Source: Flagellimonas sp. HMM57
Lineage (GTDB): Bacteria; Bacteroidota; Bacteroidia; Flavobacteriales; Flavobacteriaceae
Length of the DNA: 64,000 bases
Reading direction: 5' to 3'
Assembly: GCF_021390175.1 (NCBI RefSeq)
Contig: NZ_CP090004.1
Span: 3,339,001-3,403,000, forward strand
Shown: positions 8,682-16,981 of the stretch, one piece after another
How the letters are laid out: each line of letters begins with the position of its first letter
How positions within the stretch are numbered: position 1 is the stretch's first letter
Notes under the pieces: generated by a model
What the model saw: the letters and a program-made list of their open reading frames with translations, nothing else
Told to the model about the DNA's origin: nothing
Database searches by the model: none
Translations under genes and position numbers: made by a program

Positions 8682-9223
8682 TTTAAATCCAGCTGTACAT
8701 TTTCACCTTCTAAAGTATCTAAATGCGCATCGATTTTAAAATTGGCAGCTTCATATTTGGAATCTCTATGTTGGGCCGAGGCTTTTCGTTCTTTACTTCT
8801 GGCAAATCGGCGAACCCCTTGTTTGTCAAATAATAGTAAACCTGGAATCGTTCTGTTTTTGCCACTTTCATCTTTTGCGACCATAGTAAGATAAGATGAA
8901 TTGCAATGTTTGATCTTTCCAGTGGTAATATTTTCAGATTCAACTCTGACGCCTACTACCATTGAAGTTTTTCCAGTGTAATTGATGGATGCTTTTAAGG
9001 TGACCAATTCACCAACTTCAATTGGATTTAAGAAATCTACTCTATTGACAGAGGCGGTAACACAATACGCTTGTGAGTGTTTTGATGCGCATGCAAAAGC
9101 AATCTGGTCCATCAGATTTAGTATGTGTCCTCCATGTACTTTACCACCAAAATTGGAGTGGGAAGGTAGCATTAGCTCCGTAATTGAAACCTTGGATTCT
9201 TCTACGGTTTTGAATTTTTTCAT
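8678..9223 (-). CDS. Acyl-CoA thioesterase, YciA/BACH hotdog family
   Basis: 181 residues. The hotdog fold is indicated by MLPSHSNFGGKVHGGHILNL (residues about 18-37), where the conserved N-x-x-G-x-x-HGG loop precedes the central helix. SASVNRVDF-like and VVGVRVESENI strands follow. Such enzymes hydrolyse acyl-CoA to free acid and CoA in the cytoplasm. The C-terminal ~45 residues are charged and Lys/Arg-rich, longer than the minimal YciA domain. The exact chain-length preference cannot be read from sequence. Confidence 0.9.
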   Translation of the reverse strand: MKKFKTVEESKVSITELMLPSHSNFGGKVHGGHILNLMDQIAFACASKHSQAYCVTASVNRVDFLNPIEVGELVTLKASINYTGKTSMVVGVRVESENITTGKIKHCNSSYLTMVAKDESGKNRTIPGLLLFDKQGVRRFARSKERKASAQHRDSKYEAANFKIDAHLDTLEGENVQLDLN

Positions 9224-9239
9224 TTGAACTTATTATATT

Positions 9240-9275
9240 TCCCCTCTAAAAAGAGGGGATTAAGGGGTGTGTAAA
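9240..9275 (+). repeat. Left inverted repeat of the DUF559 unit
   Basis: 36 bp, consisting of the hairpin CCCCTC-TAAAAA-GAGGGG (9241-9258) followed by ATTAAGGGGTGTGTAAA. It is the imperfect reverse complement of 9654-9689. Confidence 0.75.
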
Positions 9276-9284
9276 AACATTGGA

Positions 9285-9683
9285 ATGATAATCAAATATA
9301 ATCCAAAGCTCAAAGAACTTGCTAGGCAACTGCGTAATAATGCTACAAAAGCTGAAATTTTTCTTTGGCAAAAACTAAAGCGAAATCAAATGTATGGCTA
9401 TGATTTTCATAGACAAAAACCTATTGATCAATACATTGTAGATTTCTTCTGTAATAAGTTGCGGTTAGCTATTGAATTAGATGGTTATTCACATCAAATA
9501 ACTGAGGTTTGGGAAAAGGATGTCAAAAAGACGAAATGCCTAAATGAGCTTGGAATCAATATACTTAGATTTTCAGATTACCAAGTGATGAACGAAATGG
9601 AGAATGTACTACGAGCTATTGAGGATTATATTGTAACATTCGAAGAAAAAGGATTTACACCTCCCTCAATCCCTCCTTGTTAG
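9285..9683 (+). CDS. DUF559 (Vsr-like) endonuclease
   Basis: 132 residues from ATG 9285; a GTG start at 9267 would lie inside the left repeat. The PD-(D/E)XK-type core is visible: RNQMYGYDFHRQKPIDQYIV, then DFFCNKLRLAIELDGYSH, where the Asp and the E-x-D-G are the likely metal-binding residues, then a KCLNELGINILRFSDYQV segment. The family is related to very-short-patch repair endonucleases. Its substrate is unknown. The last ten residues (GFTPPSIPPC) and the stop codon are encoded by the right inverted repeat, so gene and repeat are physically merged. Confidence 0.88.
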   Translation: MIIKYNPKLKELARQLRNNATKAEIFLWQKLKRNQMYGYDFHRQKPIDQYIVDFFCNKLRLAIELDGYSHQITEVWEKDVKKTKCLNELGINILRFSDYQVMNEMENVLRAIEDYIVTFEEKGFTPPSIPPC

Positions 9684-9689
9684 GAGGGA
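9654..9689 (-). repeat. Right inverted repeat of the DUF559 unit
   Basis: 36 bp, with TTTACACCTCCCTCAAT followed by the hairpin CCCTCC-TTGTTA-GGAGGG (9671-9688). It overlaps the 3' end of the endonuclease gene and mirrors 9240-9275. Confidence 0.75.
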
Positions 9690-9712
9690 AGTTATATACT
9701 TTTCTTAGTTAT

Positions 9713-10078
9713 TTAATTCCCAAAATGTGGCGATTTTTCCTTATCCACCTCGATGATAAAATATTTTGTATCCCCTAACCAAAAAAAAGTTGAGTACCGT
9801 TCCTTATAAGTAACTTTTACGTAGTGACCTTGAAAATCCTTTAGTTTCTGTATGACATCCTTTTTATTGTCCTCTACAGAAAAAGAAAAAATTTGAGCCC
9901 CTGAAATACCTTGGCTTATCTCACCTTCCCATGTCTTGGCCAACACCCCTTTCCTACTGAATTTTATCAATTCCCCGGAACGATAGCCCTCACTGAAAGG
10001 GACATAGTAGATAAAAGCAAAGTAAGCCGAGACTCCCAATAGGATGGCTGATATGGTAATAAATATTGCTTTTTTCAT
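9713..10078 (-). CDS. Conserved hypothetical protein with N-terminal membrane anchor
   Basis: 121 residues. An N-terminal hydrophobic segment (residues about 4-26, AIFITISAILLGVSAYFAFI) is followed by a periplasmic-looking β-rich domain with the words YRSGELIKFSRKGVLAKTWE and QGHYVKVTYKERYS. It lies 2 bp downstream of rmuC on the same strand, so it is probably co-transcribed with it. I recognise no domain of known function. Flavobacterial relatives are sometimes labelled as dehydrogenases in databases (from memory), which this sequence does not support. Confidence 0.75.
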   Translation of the reverse strand: MKKAIFITISAILLGVSAYFAFIYYVPFSEGYRSGELIKFSRKGVLAKTWEGEISQGISGAQIFSFSVEDNKKDVIQKLKDFQGHYVKVTYKERYSTFFWLGDTKYFIIEVDKEKSPHFGN

Positions 10079-10080
10079 GG

Positions 10081-11423
10081 TTATAGTTCAAGTTTTGGTT
10101 CTTGATAATCGTCTTCTTCTGCACGTTTTAATATTGGCTCAGGAATGGATTTTTTAGCTTTTGCACCCATTTTTTTGAGTTTTTCAATACTGGTAACAAT
10201 GTTTCCACGCCCCTCTACCAATTTGTTCATGGCACCACGATACTCTATTTTGGCCTCATCCATTTTTTTGCCCACCTTGGTCAAATCTGTTACAAAACCT
10301 TCAAATTTATCGTATAATGCACCAGCTTGTCTAGCAATTTCTATAGCATTTTTTTGCTGTTTTTCATTGTTCCACATACTGTCTATGGTACGCAATGTAG
10401 CCAATAGGGTAGAAGGAGTAACGATAACAATATTCTGTTCAAATGCCTTGTTGTAAAGCGAATTGTCAGTATTTATTGCTACTGCAAAAGCAGGTTCTAT
10501 CGGAACAAATAGTAGCACGAAATCAGGACTTTCCATTTCATACAAGTCCTCATACTTTTTGGCGGAAAGTTGTTCCACATGCTTTCGTAAAGAATTGATA
10601 TGGTCTTTAAGGTGTTTTTCCTTTAATTCATCTTCAGCATTGGTATAACGTTCATAGTCGGTGAGGGAGACCTTGGAGTCGACCACCATCTTTTTCCCAT
10701 CTGGTAGATGGATAATAACATCTGGCATTACCCGAGAGCCGTCATCCCTTAAAAAACTTTGCTGTACACTATACTCTCTGTCTTTCTCAAGACCCGACTT
10801 CTCCAATACGCGTTCTAAAACCAATTCCCCCAATTCCCCTGCATTTTACTATCTCCTTTTAAGGCTTTGGTTAAATTTTCCGCTTCTTGGGTAATCTTAA
10901 GGTTTTGATTTTGAAGATTTAGTAATTGTTCTTTAAGCGCTGAATGAATACTGATATTCTCCTTTTGGGTAGCTTCTACTTTTTTCTCGAACAGCTGAAT
11001 TTTTTCTTGAAGCGGACTCAGTATTTGTTTGATGTTTTTTTGATTTTGCTCTGTAAACTTCGAGCTCTTTTCTTCCAATATTTTTGAAGCGAGAATTTCA
11101 AAGTCTTTGGTGAATTTTTCCTGTAACTTTTCTACTTCCTCTTTTTGTTCGGTATTGATGCGTTGTAAATTTTCCAAATCTGCCTGATACCTGACAATTT
11201 GGTTTCCAAGTTGCTCTTTTTCAGATTGAAGTTCTTTCTTCTCGGTATCGACAGAAAGAAGTCTATCGTTTAGGGTCGTTACAGTATTGTTCAGCTGCTG
11301 CTCACGTTCCTGCCAAACACTTTCATTGGATTTGGTCTTTAGCTTTTGAATATAGATGCCCATAAGTACTCCAATTCCAGTTGCAAGTATGCCAACCAAT
11401 ACATAAATCAATTCATTGCTCAT
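10081..11423 (-). pseudogene. rmuC: DNA recombination protein RmuC, interrupted by a one-base frameshift
   Basis: The gene reads in two frames. The N-terminal part (11423 to 10815, 202 residues) has one membrane helix (residues 5-25) and a long coiled coil, and ends in GDSKMQGNWGNWF-stop. The C-terminal part (from about 10833 to 10081) resumes with GELVLERVLEKSGLEKDREY, exactly the RmuC core that normally follows MQGNWG. A run of five C on the plus strand (10827-10831, G on the coding strand) should be six. Restoring one base gives a single ~447-residue protein. RmuC restrains inversion at short inverted repeats. The cause could be mutation, a slippage-prone tract or a sequencing error. Confidence 0.85.
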
Positions 11424-11515
11424 AAAATTCCTTTCTCAGGATAAAGATAATGGATATCTAACTACATAAAAATATCCCTGAAATAGTTTGTAGCTTTCGG
11501 TTGTGATGTTTTTTT

Positions 11516-11707
11516 GCTTACAGCTTACAGCTTACAGCTTACAGCTTACAGCTTACAGCTTACAGCTTACAGCTTACAGCTTACAGCTTACAGCTTACAG
11601 CTTACAGCTTACAGCTTACAGCTTACAGCTTACAGCTTACAGCTTACAGCTTACAGCTTACAGCTTACAGCTTACAGCTTACAGCTTACAGCTTACAGCT
11701 TACAGCT
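11516..11707 (+). repeat. Perfect CAGCTTA heptamer tandem array, 26 full copies plus two partials
   Basis: Twenty-six uninterrupted CAGCTTA units (11521-11702) are flanked by partial GCTTA and CAGCT units, 192 bp in all without a single mismatch. Because three units make 21 bp, every frame encodes the same heptapeptide permutation (LTAYSLQ), producing spurious open frames. The array lies upstream of rmuC, ending 92 bp before its ATG, and downstream of btuD. Confidence 0.95.
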
Positions 11708-11733
11708 CATTGGTTTTACAAACCGTCGCTTCT

Positions 11734-12513
11734 CTATTTGTTCACTTTAAAAGAACCTGTTTTAGCATCAAATTGAACCATTTCTGAAGGAAAAAGATGT
11801 TCAAAATGCTTTTGTTCTATTAATTTGCAGGGTTCTCCGAATGGATTTTCATGTCCATCAAGGATTAAAATTTTATCGCATAGCTGAATGGCTAAATCAA
11901 TTTCATGTGTTGTAAAAATGATTGTTTTCTGCTGTTCATGAGCCAATTGCTGCAATAACTTTAGAATTTGTACTTTATGGTAGAGGTCTAAATGTGTTGT
12001 GGGTTCATCTAATAAAATGATGGGCGTATCTTGTGCCATAGCACGTGCTATCAATACACGTTGTAGTTGACCATCGCTGAGCTCATGGCATTTGCGGTAA
12101 CGTAAATCGTTCAATAAAAAAGTATCCAGACTTTTCTGAATTTGTTTCTTATCGGTCTTCGTCAAAGTGCCTATCCAATTGGTATAGGGCTGCCTGCCCA
12201 GTGCAATCAATTCTTCAACGGTTAGATTTTTGGAAGCAGGTTGCTCTGTTAGCACCAAGCTAAGTTCTTGTGCAAGTTTTAATGAAGCATAATCTTTTAG
12301 ATTCTTGGTATTTAAGGTAATGCTGCCCGATATTTTGGGTTGAAGATTTCCTAAGGTGCGTAAAAGTGTCGATTTTCCAATGCCATTAACGCCAACGATA
12401 GCACATAGTTCTTTGGATTTCAAGTCAAAATTTATCGTGTCCACAATTGTTTTGGAGGTATAGCCAATTGCTACATCTTTAACTGTGATAATATTTTTTA
12501 TTGACCCTGGCAT
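11734..12513 (-). CDS. btuD: ABC transporter ATP-binding protein, probable vitamin B12 importer
   Basis: 259 residues from the ATG at 12513, which overlaps the btuC stop in TGATG; an upstream TTG is less likely. Walker A GVNGIGKSTLL, signature LSDGQLQRVLIARA, Walker B IILLDEPTTHLD and an H-loop (TTHEID) are all intact. It powers uptake by the FecCD-type permease encoded just upstream. The FecE/BtuD subfamily also serves iron-siderophores and heme. B12 is assigned from the adjacent riboswitch and btuB. Confidence 0.88.
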   Translation of the reverse strand: MPGSIKNIITVKDVAIGYTSKTIVDTINFDLKSKELCAIVGVNGIGKSTLLRTLGNLQPKISGSITLNTKNLKDYASLKLAQELSLVLTEQPASKNLTVEELIALGRQPYTNWIGTLTKTDKKQIQKSLDTFLLNDLRYRKCHELSDGQLQRVLIARAMAQDTPIILLDEPTTHLDLYHKVQILKLLQQLAHEQQKTIIFTTHEIDLAIQLCDKILILDGHENPFGEPCKLIEQKHFEHLFPSEMVQFDAKTGSFKVNK

Positions 12514-13544
12514 CAAAACAACATTTTTCGTTTTCTAACCAGCAACCATATCACAACGGGAGCTCCAATAAGTGAAGTTATGGCATTTATGGGCAAAACA
12601 TTGGCAGAATTTGGCAACTGTGCAATGGTATCACAAAGGAGCATTAAAATGGCACCATAAAGAAATACTGAAGGAATGAGAATGCGATGCTCCATAGTGT
12701 CGAATATTTGCCTTGTAAGGTGCGGTACCGCCAATCCAACAAAAGCAATAGGTCCTGCAAATGCCGTAATTCCACCAGCCAATATGCCAGTTGCAATGAT
12801 GATAATGAGCCTGGATTTTTTTAAAGATATGCCAAGGCTCAATGCGTAGTTTTCTCCTAATAAAAATGCATTTAATTTTTTTATGGAAAGTATACTCAAG
12901 ATAACTCCTATGCCAACAATGCCACTTAAAAGGATTACTTGTTGCGAAGATAGGTTGCCGACACTCCCAAATGACCAAAAAATAAAGCGCTGGAGGTTCT
13001 CCGCAGTTGAAAAATAGGCCAGTACACTGACAATTGCTGCCGTAATACTTCCAAACATAAGACCGATAATCAGTAAAGCCATGGTATCCTTGACCCTGTT
13101 GGCTACCAGCATTACCACAAGCAATACCAAAAAACTACCAACACTTGCCGCGATTGCCAACGACACATCATTTAAAAGTAACAATGAAGTAAAACCTGTG
13201 AACAGCGATGCGCCCATTAATAGTAATGCAGCTCCAAGACTGGCGCCGGAGCTAATCCCCAAAACAAAAGGTCCGGCCAATGGATTGCGAAACAGGGTTT
13301 GCATCAACAAGCCACTCAACGCCAGACCGCCACCAACTAAAATGGCCGTAAAGGCTTTAGGTATGCGATAGTTCCATATAATGTATTTCCAAGACTCAGT
13401 TTCAACTTCACCACCAAATAAAGAAGACAACAGTGCTTTGAAAGGTATTGCTACAGAACCTGAACTTATATTCAATATCCATGCAAAAATTAGAGCTGTA
13501 ATGATTAGCGCAAACGAAATACGGTATGATTTGTAGTGCTGCAT
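12513..13544 (-). CDS. btuC: ABC transporter permease, FecCD/BtuC family
   Basis: 343 residues, very hydrophobic with about nine or ten membrane helices. FecCD signatures include GLLMQTLFRNPLAGPFVLGI near residue 80 and GGITAFAGPIAFVGLAVPHL near 255, the latter being the coupling-helix region that contacts the ATPase. It forms the inner-membrane channel of a B12 importer. The gene begins one base after the btuF stop and ends overlapping btuD, so the three genes are tightly co-translated. Confidence 0.92.
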   Translation of the reverse strand: MQHYKSYRISFALIITALIFAWILNISSGSVAIPFKALLSSLFGGEVETESWKYIIWNYRIPKAFTAILVGGGLALSGLLMQTLFRNPLAGPFVLGISSGASLGAALLLMGASLFTGFTSLLLLNDVSLAIAASVGSFLVLLVVMLVANRVKDTMALLIIGLMFGSITAAIVSVLAYFSTAENLQRFIFWSFGSVGNLSSQQVILLSGIVGIGVILSILSIKKLNAFLLGENYALSLGISLKKSRLIIIIATGILAGGITAFAGPIAFVGLAVPHLTRQIFDTMEHRILIPSVFLYGAILMLLCDTIAQLPNSANVLPINAITSLIGAPVVIWLLVRKRKMLF

Positions 13545-14702
13545 TTAGTGCAAGGGCAAGTAGAAATTGAGTTCGTGATTTGGTAAAAGTTCAGGATGTA
13601 GTATGGAGATTAGATCTTTAAGCACCAAATCTGGCCGTTGTGGAGCCAGCTCATAAAAAAGAATACCTCCAGTACTTCCTTTCTTTACAGCATTTGAATA
13701 TATTTTTTTATTGGAAAATGCATCGAATTGTTCATAGTGAGTGTCCGCTTTTTTCAAATCTTTATATGTAGTGTGCATGGAGGGATTGAACCAAAAATCT
13801 GCCTGTTTCCCTTTTTCCAAAACGGCTTCCAAGCTCAGGCCAATACTTCCTTTTTCCTCAGTATCTGTCCATATGTAATTCGCATTGGCATCTTTTAAAA
13901 ATTTTGCCATCCAGCTTTTCCCACCTGCTATATACCATACATCTTTGTATAGCCCGCCAGTTAATACTGTTGGTTTTTGTGTTGCATTCAACGCTAAAAG
14001 CTTGGTGTCATTATATGATTTTTCTATTGTCTTGAAAATACTGTCAGCCTGTTTTTCTTTTTGAAAAAAAGGAGCGAAAAACTTAATCCATTCTGCCTTT
14101 CCCAAAGGTGTTTGCTCTGTCCATTCTCCATTATACACTACAGGTATTCCTGAACGTTTTAATGTTTCATAAGCTTTGTTGGTATTGTTTATTCCGAAGC
14201 CTATCACAACATCTGGCTGCAAAACCAATGCGATTTCCGTATTGATATTTTCATTGGTTCCCAATTCTTTAATGTGCTTGGATTCTATTCGTTTTCGGGC
14301 CCTTTCCGAAGAAACTAGATCCGTGTTGGGAAAACCTGTAATCGTATTCAGTTCGCCCAAAGCTTCTAAAGAAGGAATGTGTGTTGTGGAGGTTACAATC
14401 ATATTTTTTACAGGTACGGGTATTATGGCATCGTATGTATCCCGAGGTAGCGCTATCGAAGCAATTTTTTCTCTGGATACCAATGCATATTTAAAATTGG
14501 TTTCTGCACCTGGCCAGGCTGATGAAACTTCTATTGTAGTAAAATTGGTATTTGATTTTATTGTAAAACCTGTAGCGTGGTATATTTTGGTTTCTCTCTC
14601 TTTTTGTTTAATCGGAAGGACTTTCTTTTTTTCACCGCAACCAGAGAAAAAGAATATAAAAAAGCTTGTGAAAAATAGGATGAATACTTGTTTTCGTATC
14701 AT
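13545..14702 (-). CDS. btuF: Corrinoid/metal-chelate binding lipoprotein (BtuF/FecB family)
   Basis: 385 residues. A lipoprotein signal with lipobox FFFSGC (Cys22) is followed by a charged linker and a two-lobed TroA/BtuF-type binding domain. Visible motifs are ITGFPNTDLVSSERARKRIE, ELGTNENINTEIALVLQPDV and YNGEWTEQTPLGKAEWIKFF. It would capture cobalamin in the periplasm for BtuCD. It is the first gene of the btuF-btuC-btuD operon and is divergent from the riboswitch-btuB unit. I see no separate riboswitch reading in its own direction in the 400 bp upstream. Confidence 0.88.
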   Translation of the reverse strand: MIRKQVFILFFTSFFIFFFSGCGEKKKVLPIKQKERETKIYHATGFTIKSNTNFTTIEVSSAWPGAETNFKYALVSREKIASIALPRDTYDAIIPVPVKNMIVTSTTHIPSLEALGELNTITGFPNTDLVSSERARKRIESKHIKELGTNENINTEIALVLQPDVVIGFGINNTNKAYETLKRSGIPVVYNGEWTEQTPLGKAEWIKFFAPFFQKEKQADSIFKTIEKSYNDTKLLALNATQKPTVLTGGLYKDVWYIAGGKSWMAKFLKDANANYIWTDTEEKGSIGLSLEAVLEKGKQADFWFNPSMHTTYKDLKKADTHYEQFDAFSNKKIYSNAVKKGSTGGILFYELAPQRPDLVLKDLISILHPELLPNHELNFYLPLH

Positions 14703-14829
14703 GACCCCAAATGTAATATTATTTAACTTTTTTAAAAAAAGATTAAACAGAATGATTACTTTCGCTGAGAATTTAGGTTCGATTTAGTCATGTGATTTTG
14801 CTTTAGAATATTTTTAGTTCAGTAAGTGA

Positions 14830-15030
14830 TTTCAAAGGAGCTAAGTCGATTAAAAGGGAATCTGGTGTAAGTCCAGAACTGTTCCCGCAACTGTAAGTTT
14901 ATGTCAAACTTGTTTTGACACTTCAAACAAATGAAGGTGTTATTTCTTCTATGTCACTGCCTTAATCTAAGGTGGGAAGGCAAAATAGCATTGAACAAGT
15001 CAGGAGACCTGCCAAATTCAAACAAAACAT
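14830..15030 (+). ncRNA. Cobalamin riboswitch (AdoCbl/B12 element)
   Basis: Diagnostic conserved blocks occur in the right order: AAAGGGAAtCtGGTGtAAgTCC near 14853-14874, CTGTTCCCGCAACTGTAA at 14880-14897, and the B12 box GTCAGGAGACCTGCC at about 14999-15013. It senses adenosyl- or other cobalamins and normally lowers expression of uptake genes when B12 is plentiful. It sits 70 bp upstream of btuB on the same strand. The outer boundaries are approximate. Confidence 0.95.
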
Positions 15031-15040
15031 GTTAAACTTT

Positions 15041-15100
15041 CGGGATAAAGGTTTACGTATGGGTACAGACATACTATTCTCCCGTTTATTCTAGTAAACG
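15041..15100 (+). promoter_or_regulatory. Possible translation-masking expression platform of the B12 riboswitch
   Basis: CGTTTA (15083-15088) can pair with TAAACG (15095-15100), two bases before the btuB ATG. Alternatively GTTTAC (15051-15056) can pair with GTAAAC (15094-15099), and CGGGA (15041-15045) with TCCCG (15080-15084). The first and second pairings exclude each other, as expected for a switch that hides or frees the start region. There is no T run typical of a terminator. The pairing choice is inferred. Confidence 0.4.
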
Positions 15101-15102
15101 AA

Positions 15103-16965
15103 ATGAAAAAAAGTTACTTATGGTTAGGTGCTGCTATTTTAGTTGGCAAGGGTCTTTCTGCGCAGAGCTCACAGCAAGATTCTGTTCAGGTTCAACAACT
15201 GCAGGAAGTGGTTGTGAGTGATTCGCGTTTTGAGCTAAAGCGTGAAAATTCTGGTAAAACGGTCATCAAGATTTCAACTGAGGAATTGGAACGAAATCAA
15301 GGTAGGACCGTGGCTCAGATTATCAATACAAAAAGCGGAATTGAAATTGCCGGTAGCCGGGGTAGGGACGGTGACGTTCTAGGTGTTTTTGCCAGAGGTG
15401 GGCGAGGACGACAAGTTCTGGTCATTATTGATGGGGTTCGTGTAACCAACCCTTCTTCTTTTGCGGTTGAATATGATTTACGGCTTTTGTCTGCAGCCAA
15501 TGTAGAATCCATTGAAATTATAAAAGGTGCTGCGAGTACGCTTTATGGTACCAACGCGGCTACGGCTGTCATCAACATCACTACCAAAAAGAATTCGGAA
15601 AATAAGATTGCAGGTAATTTTGAATCCATGGTAGGAACAAATCAAACTTCTGAAGACCAAAATTATAACCTCGCTAGTTTTGCCAATGGAGCTAGAGTAA
15701 GTGGAACCTTGGACAAGTTCTCTTATGGTCTAAGTTTTTCCAATCGCTATTCCAATGGACTTTCTGCTGCTGTAACTCCAGAAAATGAGGAAGATGATTT
15801 TTCACAATACAGCACAGACCTTAAACTGGGATATCAATTTTCTAAAGACTTGAATGTTTCGGTTTATGTGAACAAAACGGAACTTAGAACCGAGTTTGAT
15901 GCCGACCGTGCTGAATCTCCCAATAGATTAAAGCAAGATCAGGAACGCGTAGGGATTGCATCCACATTTAACTATGGAAAAGGATCTGTAGAACTAAATG
16001 CTGCGTACACAGATTTTGAAATAGATACCAGAGGCACATTTGGTGATAGCAGTGCCAACGGTGAGAATTTTGTTTTTGACATTTTTAATAAATATGTGTT
16101 GAATGAAAAGTTTTATACAGTTCTAGGCGTAAACTATATTAAAGACAAGGCTTCTTTTACCAATGCGGTGGATTTTACGATTGTTGACCCCTATGCCAAC
16201 TTGGTATATGTATCTGATTTTGGCTTCAACCTAAATACGGGAGCTAGGCTTAATACGCATTCTGAGTACGGGAACAATTTCGTATATAACGTAAATCCAT
16301 CCTACGTTTTTCGTACCTCTGAGGGGTATGTTAAACTTCTGGGTACTTATGCCACATCATATATCACACCTAATTTAACACAGTTGTTCGGGGATTTTGG
16401 TGCAAACCCAGATTTGGAACCTGAGGAGAATACTACCATAGAAGGTGGGGTGGAGTATTTTGTAAATGATAAGCTTCGGTTTAGTACTATTTATTTTGAT
16501 AGAAATGAAAAGAACCGAATTGGGTCGGATGCTGATTTTCGGAGTATTAATATTTCAGATGAAATCGATGTAAACGGTATCGAAGTAGAAGCTTCTTGGA
16601 TTCCTATTGAAACACTTACCTTGGATGCCAATTATGCCTTCACAGAGCGGAAGGGTGATAATGCTATAAGAATTCCCAAGCATAAAGCGAATTTAACTTT
16701 GGGCTACCAACTATGCAAATCCACAAATGTTTCGCTTAACTATGCCTATACCGGTGAGCGGAATGATACAGATTTCGCCATCGGTGAGAATGTTGCCCTA
16801 GATGCTTTTTCCTTGGTAAACTTGTATATTGACCATGAATTAATGTCCAATAAGCTGAAGGTTTTCCTCAACGCCAATAATGTTTTAAATGAAGAGTTCA
16901 CTGAAATTATTGGTTTTACCACTAGAGGTAGAAACATCAGTGCTGGATTTAACCTAAGTTTTTAA
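15103..16965 (+). CDS. btuB: TonB-dependent vitamin B12 outer-membrane receptor
   Basis: 620 residues. A signal peptide ends near GLSAQS (residue ~20), then a TonB-box-like QEVVVSDSR. The plug domain follows (TVAQIINTKSGIEIAGSRG, VLVIIDGVRVTNPS, IEIIKGAASTLYGTNAATAV), then a β-barrel ending in RNISAGFNLSF with the C-terminal Phe expected for barrel insertion. The ~620 length fits BtuB rather than the larger SusC class. Control by the upstream cobalamin riboswitch fixes the substrate class with good confidence. The next gene starts 17 bp later. Confidence 0.93.
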   Translation: MKKSYLWLGAAILVGKGLSAQSSQQDSVQVQQLQEVVVSDSRFELKRENSGKTVIKISTEELERNQGRTVAQIINTKSGIEIAGSRGRDGDVLGVFARGGRGRQVLVIIDGVRVTNPSSFAVEYDLRLLSAANVESIEIIKGAASTLYGTNAATAVINITTKKNSENKIAGNFESMVGTNQTSEDQNYNLASFANGARVSGTLDKFSYGLSFSNRYSNGLSAAVTPENEEDDFSQYSTDLKLGYQFSKDLNVSVYVNKTELRTEFDADRAESPNRLKQDQERVGIASTFNYGKGSVELNAAYTDFEIDTRGTFGDSSANGENFVFDIFNKYVLNEKFYTVLGVNYIKDKASFTNAVDFTIVDPYANLVYVSDFGFNLNTGARLNTHSEYGNNFVYNVNPSYVFRTSEGYVKLLGTYATSYITPNLTQLFGDFGANPDLEPEENTTIEGGVEYFVNDKLRFSTIYFDRNEKNRIGSDADFRSINISDEIDVNGIEVEASWIPIETLTLDANYAFTERKGDNAIRIPKHKANLTLGYQLCKSTNVSLNYAYTGERNDTDFAIGENVALDAFSLVNLYIDHELMSNKLKVFLNANNVLNEEFTEIIGFTTRGRNISAGFNLSF

Positions 16966-16981
16966 TCACCAAATCGATACT

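Larger units (their letters stand above)
9240..9689. mobile_element. DUF559 endonuclease unit bounded by imperfect 36 bp inverted repeats
   Basis: Two 36 bp segments, 9240-9275 and 9654-9689, are reverse complements of each other at about 28 of 36 positions. Each contains its own 6 bp hairpin with a 6 nt loop (CCCCTC/GAGGGG and CCCTCC/GGAGGG). Between them lies only one gene, a DUF559 endonuclease. Several mismatches between the repeats keep the hairpins intact. The sequence TTATAT abuts both outer sides (9233-9238 and 9692-9697), which could be a target duplication but is weak in AT-rich DNA. The mobile character is inferred. Confidence 0.5.

Noticed and set aside
9267..9284. GTG start for the DUF559 gene inside the left repeat
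   Set aside because: Would encode residues from the inverted repeat hairpin side; ATG 9285 starts directly at the conserved protein region.
9713..10078. Dehydrogenase function for the small membrane-anchored protein
   Set aside because: No nucleotide-binding motif; only ~95 residues outside the membrane anchor.
11516..11707. Possible CRISPR-like array
   Set aside because: Units are 7 bp with no spacers and no cas genes nearby, so it is a simple tandem repeat.
11503..11787. Open frames encoding repeated LTAYSLQ
   Set aside because: Produced purely by the CAGCTTA heptamer array, which is open in all three forward frames; no gene-like sequence outside the repeat.
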